Shown: piece after piece, positions 5,754 to 10,963 of the stretch
Layout of the letters: each line of letters starts with the position of its first letter
How positions within the stretch are numbered: position 1 is the stretch's first letter
Assembly: GCA_024277485.1 (NCBI GenBank)
Contig: JAJRVA010000150.1
Location: forward strand, 1 to 10,963
Direction: 5' to 3'
DNA from: Deltaproteobacteria bacterium
GTDB lineage: Bacteria; Desulfobacterota; Desulfobulbia; Desulfobulbales; Desulfobulbaceae
Length of the DNA: 10,963 nt
Position numbers and translations under genes: made by a program
The notes under the pieces: generated by a model
Seen by the model: the letters and a program-made list of their open reading frames with translations, nothing else
Told to the model about the DNA's origin: nothing
The model's database searches: none

Positions 5754-7739
5754 TTACCCCGGTAATACCTGGTAGCTGCCGTAGGTGAACAGGCCGATAA
5801 GGGCCCAGGTGCCTCCCATGAACAGGTCTCCGATGATCAGGCCGATAAAAAAGAGCCGCAGCCTCTTGAACAGTACCACACCGCCGTAGCGCATGCAGAT
5901 GGTATTGCAGAGCCAGCCGATGAAAAAGCTGAACCAGAGGATCCGCATGGCGGAGCTGTAGGCGGTAAGATATCCGATGGGATGGATCGGCCACCAGTAA
6001 AAACGGTGGTAGCAGACAACCAGAAGCAGCATGACCAGGGCGCCGGCTGCTGAAAATATTTTGACCCAGTGCCCGGCTTCAACCCCTGTTTCATTCAGGC
6101 GGGCAATATTTTCGTACATGTTGAGGGTGGTGCGGGTAGCCCATTCCAGCTGCAGTTCGCGGATTCCATACTTGTAGCAGAGGGTCAGCATGGCCAGGAA
6201 GGAGACGGTTACGGCCGTTATCAGCGTCGCTCCCAGGCCGAAGAGGAGAAGACGGCGGGACCGGATCGTGTGGTGGACCTGTCTGGCGTGCAGCAGGGAA
6301 GGCATGAGTGATTCGCGGAGATCAACAAAGAGAACTTTCTGGGCCACGGCAGCAATGAGGAGGCCGATATGGGAAAACAGGCCCGGTCCGAAGAGAATTA
6401 TGAGACCGTCAATGGGGGCAGCGGTGAGGGTGAAATAGCCGATACCGCCCTGGCAGATGACCCTGGAGGCGACCAGGGTGATCATGAAAAAGGCGCAGAC
6501 CAGGAGGAAAGCCGCCTGCAGGCTCATGCCGAAGAAGACCGCCCACAGCATGATTGCCGCCATGCCTGCCACCGCGATCCAGAAGGAGAGACGGACACTG
6601 AACCACTCTGTCTGTACATCAACAGGGCCGCGGCGCAGGGACTGCAGGAAGACATCTTTCAGGTGATGGCGGGCCAGCCAGATCAGAAAGAGAAAAAAGA
6701 CGCCATACGCCCCGATCATCTGTGTTTCTTCCGGTCTGGCCAGGGTGGGTCCGAAGGTAACGCCCAGTGATGAGGCTGGGATATTGTAGCCCATGACACC
6801 TAAAAGCCCGAAAAGCAGGCCGCCGGCCAGAAAAAAGAACCAGAAGGAAAAGGAGATCTGGCGGGCGGTCAAAAAGGCGAAGCCGATGAAAAGGGGATAG
6901 ATGTATATCTTCAGTTTGATGAAGCCCGAAAGCATGCCGTACTTGGGAAAATATGGTCCGGCTAAAACCAGGTTCGGTATATGCGGAACAGACGGGGAGT
7001 AGAAGTTGAGCCCGTTCATGGTATGGAGAACAACCGGTATGGAAAGGCCCCAGAGCAGGTAGGGATTGAGCAGGAAACGGCCAAGTGTTTTTTGCCCGTA
7101 ATGTTCTTCCAGAATTCTGGGCACCGAGAGCAGTGGGAAGTTCATCCGTTCATTGTGAATCCACTGCCGGCTCATCAGGTTGATGAGCGCGATCATGACC
7201 GTATAGCAGAGACCGATGAACAGGCCCCAGGACAGGAGAGGAAGGACCCAGAAGTGCCAGGGAATACTGGTCACCAGTTCAAGCCAGCCCATCTGCCGGC
7301 CGTTGATGAGCCCGTTATACAGTCCTTCAACTGCGCCTTCCCCGGGATACAGCCATCCGGGCAGCATGGGCTGCAGGGTCTCCTGCCAGTTGTTTTCCGC
7401 GGTGGCAAACTGGAAGGGGGCGGTAAGGTTGATGAAAAACGTCCGGGTCAACCCGGTGTAGGCAATACCGGAGCCGATGACCATCTGGATCCAGATGACC
7501 AGCAGCTCGCTGCCGGTTATGATCTTTGACCGGGGCATTATCTTGCCGAGCAGCCCGGCCATGAGTGTTGTTACCAGGAGGACATAAAAAGGAGCAAGGG
7601 GAAAATGTCCTCCGCCCAGAGGAGTGGCCTGGTGGTAGATATTGTTTACCGGGGTCAGGGCGCAGATGATCCCTGCCAGGAGAATACCGGCAAGGACCGC
7701 TCGTGCCCTGATGGGCTGATGTGTCTCCTGGGAGGTCAC
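5754..7739 (-). CDS. DUF6785/DUF6784-like polytopic membrane protein (OPT-like putative transporter)
   Basis: A 661-aa protein with about 14 hydrophobic helices. The N-terminal two thirds match my recollection of the uncharacterised DUF6785 family: FPLAPFYVLL (46-55), QMVIGSGIAYTG (85-96), LPGWLYP (126-132), IPWHFWVLPLLSW (159-171), RQWIHNERMNFPLL (191-204). The C-terminal part, HPIGY (586-590), RYGG (617-620) and GLIIGDLFMGG (633-643), matches DUF6784. These proteins are OPT-like and usually annotated as peptide transporters without experimental support. The GTG start at 7739 overlaps the upstream TGA as GTGA, with GGAAG 7 nt upstream, so translation is probably coupled to the peptidase-permease gene. 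Length fits the family. Transport function and peptide substrate are inference. Confidence 0.85.
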   Translation of the reverse strand: MTSQETHQPIRARAVLAGILLAGIICALTPVNNIYHQATPLGGGHFPLAPFYVLLVTTLMAGLLGKIMPRSKIITGSELLVIWIQMVIGSGIAYTGLTRTFFINLTAPFQFATAENNWQETLQPMLPGWLYPGEGAVEGLYNGLINGRQMGWLELVTSIPWHFWVLPLLSWGLFIGLCYTVMIALINLMSRQWIHNERMNFPLLSVPRILEEHYGQKTLGRFLLNPYLLWGLSIPVVLHTMNGLNFYSPSVPHIPNLVLAGPYFPKYGMLSGFIKLKIYIYPLFIGFAFLTARQISFSFWFFFLAGGLLFGLLGVMGYNIPASSLGVTFGPTLARPEETQMIGAYGVFFLFLIWLARHHLKDVFLQSLRRGPVDVQTEWFSVRLSFWIAVAGMAAIMLWAVFFGMSLQAAFLLVCAFFMITLVASRVICQGGIGYFTLTAAPIDGLIILFGPGLFSHIGLLIAAVAQKVLFVDLRESLMPSLLHARQVHHTIRSRRLLLFGLGATLITAVTVSFLAMLTLCYKYGIRELQLEWATRTTLNMYENIARLNETGVEAGHWVKIFSAAGALVMLLLVVCYHRFYWWPIHPIGYLTAYSSAMRILWFSFFIGWLCNTICMRYGGVVLFKRLRLFFIGLIIGDLFMGGTWALIGLFTYGSYQVLPG

Positions 7740-10700
7740 GGGATTTCTTCCGGCAGTATGGTTTTCGGTTCAGGCAGCAGTCCGGCATACATCCTGTGCC
7801 CCTCATCGTCAAGGGAGCGCCAGACCAGGAGCTGTTTACGCAGCGCGTTGAGGAACGTCTTGTTGACCCGCTGCCAGAGCGTTACTTCACCGGCTCTCCG
7901 GTTCATGATAACCCGTATTTCCAGGAAATCCTTTCCTTCCCTGGCCGGGCAGAAACGGATATCCACCCACTGCATTATACCGAAGTCAAAGGGCGCCAGC
8001 CAGACCTTGGCCCGGAGATGGACACACTGCCCGGCCATGGGAAGGGTTTTTCCCTGTTCATTGTTGACCTTGATCACCTCGATGGGGCCGGTTGAAAAAA
8101 TGCCGTGCGACACGTCCTGGTGGCCCTTGAAGTAGCTGTACAGGAAACCGCTGATCGAGATGTTTTCGTGATAGCGCATGAGAAAGGGCAGGGTGATGTC
8201 CATGCTTTCCCCTGCCAGGTCAGGCATGGACCAGGACTTGTTCACGTCTGGAATGGCGATGTTTGATGCGACTTTGGACGGGTAAATAACCGATAACAGG
8301 ACAACCGCCATGATAAGGATCATTGCCGCCACCCCGGCCGTGGATGAGTAGTTGACAGTGATGCCGCTCCACAGTTTTGTGCCGGCCAGAAGTCCGGCGC
8401 TGCTCTGGGCGAGGACATAGCCTAAAACGACGGAGAGAATGGCAAATGCCAGCGCCTCTGCGATAAAGAGAAAACTGACATGGGTCGGGGCAAGGCCGAC
8501 CGAGGTGTAGACGGCAATCTCCCGCTTGCGCTCATAGACGGAACTGATCATAGTGTTGAGCACGATGAGGATGGAGATAAGCAGCGGGATAATGATATTG
8601 GGCATGCCGGAATAACTCATGGTTTCACTGGCATTGTACAGAAACACGCCTTGGGGTTCGCCGCTGAAAAGCGCCAGGTTGAACCGGTCGGTGAGGGACT
8701 CGACCTCCTCAATGGAGGCGTGGTCCCTGCCGCCCGGTTTGAGCGCGACACCTTTCAGTATACCGCCCAGCTCAATAAGGGTTGCGGCCGGAATGATGAT
8801 AACCTGGTCCGGCGGGAGATGGCGGTAGCGGCCCTGAAAATTCCGGACATCCTCCCCGGACTCCAGGGCTTCCTTTTCCACTTCACTGATCTCCAGCATT
8901 GATTCACTGGGAAAGATGGCCGGGGTGATGATTTCACCGTCAAGGTCAGGGCTCTGCTGGAGGAGTTTTTCCGAAAAAATACCGATGATTTTCAGCTGCA
9001 TGCCCCAGAGGTCAAGGTAGTTCTGTTCAGGTTTATCGGGATCAATGTCAAGCCGTGCAGCTAACTTTGACGGAAGAATGACAGCCTGGTCTTCTCCCGG
9101 CTTAAACCAGCGTCCGCGCAGAAGAATGCGGTCAAGACCGCTGATTACAGGCTCGCTGGCCGAAAGTCCGGTAATGCCCTGCAGGGTAATGGACTGGCCA
9201 TGAAACCCGGCTTCAATACGCATGGCCCTGACCGGTTCATCCGCTTCCAGCCAGACACGGGGAGCAACTTCGGCCGTACCGCTGAAAAGAGTGTTGAACA
9301 CGGTCAGCGATTCAACCGGCAGGTCACCCCAGCCGATGTTTTTCAGCAGCAGACCCCGGTACGGCGCGGTATCGGCAAAGAGGAGCCTGTTCTGGCGGTT
9401 CATGGATTTGACAGTGGTGAAACTCATGATTGTGAACGTGAGGATGATGAGAGTAAGGCAGGTCAGGGCGGTGCGGAGCCGCCGTCTCCGAAGATTGGAG
9501 ACGCCAAGGAAAAAAGCGGCGACAAAAGCCTTCCAGCTGCTCAGTTCAGCCGGTCGTTTATGGGACGTCTGCCGCTGCAGGAGCGTCATTTCATCTTCAA
9601 AACGCAGGATTATGATCATGGTTACCAGAAAGGAAAGACCGATGATGAAAAACGCCAGGATCACGACGGTCGGGCTGTAGGCAAGCTCAAAGGCCGGGTG
9701 GACCTGGGAGATGATCATGATGAGAAGCAGGAGGATCCCGGTAAAGCCCGCAATACGCTTGTATATCGAGACAAAGCCGAACAGGAGGCGTTCCAGGCAG
9801 AAGGCAAACGGGACAAACAGGGCAATATAAAAGAGGACGCCGAAAAGAACATCTTTCTGGGTTTTTTCAACATGTTCGTAGACCCGGCTTGCCAGGGCCC
9901 ATGCCCAACTGGACTCTTCGGAGAAAACATCATAGGAAAAGTTTTTCAGGGCATCTTCAGCCTTCTGCAGCGCCTGTTCTCCTTCGATGAGGAGGGCCTT
10001 GATCCGGTCGTTGTGAATACCGTGTTCCTCGAGGTTGTCAATGCGGGGCCTGAGCAGGGCCCACATGTCCCGGGCTGCCCGGTACCTGGTGTTGAAGAGG
10101 GAAGGGTACTGTGAAATATCGTATCCTGTTCCCTGGGGATTTTCCGCGTTGCCGTTGGTCAGGATGAGTTTTTTCTTGAGCACCGAATCAGACAGGGTGA
10201 GCTTGAGACGGGTTTCAGGTTCAAGGTAAATGGAGGCTATGGTTGATTTCCGGGTATCGATCCGGCTGTACCAGTAGCGGACCGGCGGGGCCTCCCTGCG
10301 GCCGTCGATGAGCTGCAGTTTTGTCATGTACCTGAAACTGCGTGGTTCCAGCAGGTTGAAAATTGTTGTCTGCCGGCACTGGAACATGATCAGGTCCGTT
10401 TTCATGGAGGTGCGCTGCATCTTTACCCGGTAGGCGGGTTTGCCGGTCAGTTTTTTGTCAATGGCCCAGTCTACGGAGCCGTCATCATTGAAACGGTATC
10501 CCTCGAGAATAATTTTGTCCTGCACATGTTTCTTGTCCGCGACTCCTTTGAGCAGAAACCGCCCCTGCCGGTCGGTCTTGATGTAATATCGGCTCAGACC
10601 CTGGAAGGCCAGAATAGTGGTGTCGGGAGCAGGATGCTCGGCAAAAAGTTCTCCCTGCAGCAGGAGGCTGGTCTTCCCTGCCACTGTTGAAAACCCGTTG

Positions 10701-10963
10701 CGCATGTATCCCAGTTCCAGCTTTTCAGCCGTATCGATGCCTGCGATCAGCTGCAGGGCCATGTCCCATTGTCTGGCGGCAAAGTCCCAGTCAATGCGTT
10801 CCAGGGTATCAAACGGGGTGGACCAGTGCCGGCGGATGTCGCCGGTGGTCGCCAGGGTGAAACCGGGCAGGGCGGCCAGGCAGCTGACTTCTCCGCCGAG
10901 AGCGGGCCTGTCCGGCAGCAGATCCTCCCAGGGACGCAGCCGGTTCGGCCGCAGGGTCGATAC
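7736..10963 (-). CDS. M28 peptidase-like / MacB-FtsX-type ABC permease fusion protein (partial, 5' end outside window)
   Basis: The last 1075 residues of a larger protein, open to the window edge. Residues 1-77 look like the end of an M28 zinc-peptidase domain (GFTLATTGDIRRHWSTPFDT, 34-53, then LERID). A carboxypeptidase-regulatory-like beta domain follows at about 97-160, then an uncharacterised region and a helical stretch at about 313-345. Three transmembrane helices lie at 372-392, 405-421 and 431-453. The permease starts at SNLRRRRLRTAL (489-500), with one helix at 496-516, a MacB-like periplasmic domain (about 517-785) and three FtsX helices at 787-806, 829-853 and 874-894 around the conserved YERKREIAVYTSVGL (810-824). 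A cytoplasmic tail of about 180 aa ends the protein. The helix count places the peptidase and beta domains outside the cytoplasm. FtsX-family permeases need an ABC ATPase, not seen here and perhaps encoded upstream. The protein is co-translated with the DUF6785-like gene. Substrate unknown. Confidence 0.82.
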   Translation of the reverse strand, partial: VSTLRPNRLRPWEDLLPDRPALGGEVSCLAALPGFTLATTGDIRRHWSTPFDTLERIDWDFAARQWDMALQLIAGIDTAEKLELGYMRNGFSTVAGKTSLLLQGELFAEHPAPDTTILAFQGLSRYYIKTDRQGRFLLKGVADKKHVQDKIILEGYRFNDDGSVDWAIDKKLTGKPAYRVKMQRTSMKTDLIMFQCRQTTIFNLLEPRSFRYMTKLQLIDGRREAPPVRYWYSRIDTRKSTIASIYLEPETRLKLTLSDSVLKKKLILTNGNAENPQGTGYDISQYPSLFNTRYRAARDMWALLRPRIDNLEEHGIHNDRIKALLIEGEQALQKAEDALKNFSYDVFSEESSWAWALASRVYEHVEKTQKDVLFGVLFYIALFVPFAFCLERLLFGFVSIYKRIAGFTGILLLLIMIISQVHPAFELAYSPTVVILAFFIIGLSFLVTMIIILRFEDEMTLLQRQTSHKRPAELSSWKAFVAAFFLGVSNLRRRRLRTALTCLTLIILTFTIMSFTTVKSMNRQNRLLFADTAPYRGLLLKNIGWGDLPVESLTVFNTLFSGTAEVAPRVWLEADEPVRAMRIEAGFHGQSITLQGITGLSASEPVISGLDRILLRGRWFKPGEDQAVILPSKLAARLDIDPDKPEQNYLDLWGMQLKIIGIFSEKLLQQSPDLDGEIITPAIFPSESMLEISEVEKEALESGEDVRNFQGRYRHLPPDQVIIIPAATLIELGGILKGVALKPGGRDHASIEEVESLTDRFNLALFSGEPQGVFLYNASETMSYSGMPNIIIPLLISILIVLNTMISSVYERKREIAVYTSVGLAPTHVSFLFIAEALAFAILSVVLGYVLAQSSAGLLAGTKLWSGITVNYSSTAGVAAMILIMAVVLLSVIYPSKVASNIAIPDVNKSWSMPDLAGESMDITLPFLMRYHENISISGFLYSYFKGHQDVSHGIFSTGPIEVIKVNNEQGKTLPMAGQCVHLRAKVWLAPFDFGIMQWVDIRFCPAREGKDFLEIRVIMNRRAGEVTLWQRVNKTFLNALRKQLLVWRSLDDEGHRMYAGLLPEPKTILPEEIP
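7747..7751 (-). promoter_or_regulatory. Shine-Dalgarno of the DUF6785-like gene inside the preceding coding sequence
   Basis: GGAAG on the minus strand lies 7 nt before the GTG at 7739, within the final codons of the peptidase-permease gene. With the 4-nt GTGA overlap it supports translational coupling of the two genes. Confidence 0.5.

Noticed and set aside
9200..10114. 304-aa plus-strand open frame
   Set aside because: Antisense to the peptidase-permease gene, very rich in G, D, E, K and Q with no recognisable fold; a shadow frame. The same applies to the plus-strand frames at 1794-2447, 2586-3188, 4520-5056 and 6981-7529.

Overview
The window reads as part of the chromosome of a Gram-negative bacterium, most likely a Desulfobacterota (deltaproteobacterial) or similar environmental lineage. 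The evidence for this is moderate GC content, a Cache-HAMP-PAS-PAS hybrid histidine kinase, large OPT/DUF6785-like membrane proteins and an S23-type four-helix-bundle gene bordered by TCAGGT-type repeats. The lineage is an inference and nothing here fixes the genus. Every gene I can support lies on the minus strand, so the biological order runs from high to low coordinates.

Layout in the direction of transcription: (1) 10963-7736, the 3' part of a very large gene. It encodes the tail of an M28-type (zinc aminopeptidase-like) domain, a carboxypeptidase-regulatory-like beta domain, three transmembrane helices, a complete MacB/FtsX-type ABC permease and a cytoplasmic tail. (2) 7739-5754, a 661-aa polytopic membrane protein resembling the DUF6785/DUF6784 family, whose GTG start overlaps the previous stop by 4 nt. 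(3) 5753-5447, a compact 307-bp cassette holding a short four-helix-bundle (S23/IVS-type) ORF between inverted arrays of 7-bp repeats. It fills the whole gap between the stop of gene 2 and the start of gene 4. (4) 5446-3488, a 652-aa polytopic membrane protein, a diverged relative of gene 2 and of OPT-type peptide transporters. (5) 3380-699, an 893-aa membrane-bound hybrid histidine kinase with its own candidate promoter. (6) 567-1, the N-terminal half of the membrane domain of an ABC exporter, cut by the window edge, also with a candidate promoter.

Genes 1, 2 and 4 look like one membrane operon. An envelope-facing peptidase domain is fused to a MacB/FtsX-like permease, and two related OPT-like transporters are co-translated with it or lie close behind. 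A plausible reading is a peptide-handling system with processing or mechanotransmission by the fusion protein and uptake by the OPT-like pair. No substrate can be read from the sequence, and the cognate ABC ATPase is not in the window. The kinase is a candidate sensor for the system by position only.

The two most unusual things are the peptidase-permease fusion next to a tandem pair of OPT-like paralogues, and the repeat-bounded four-helix cassette. The cassette's repeats supply both the ribosome binding site and the stop codon of its ORF, and the gene after it is left without a visible Shine-Dalgarno.
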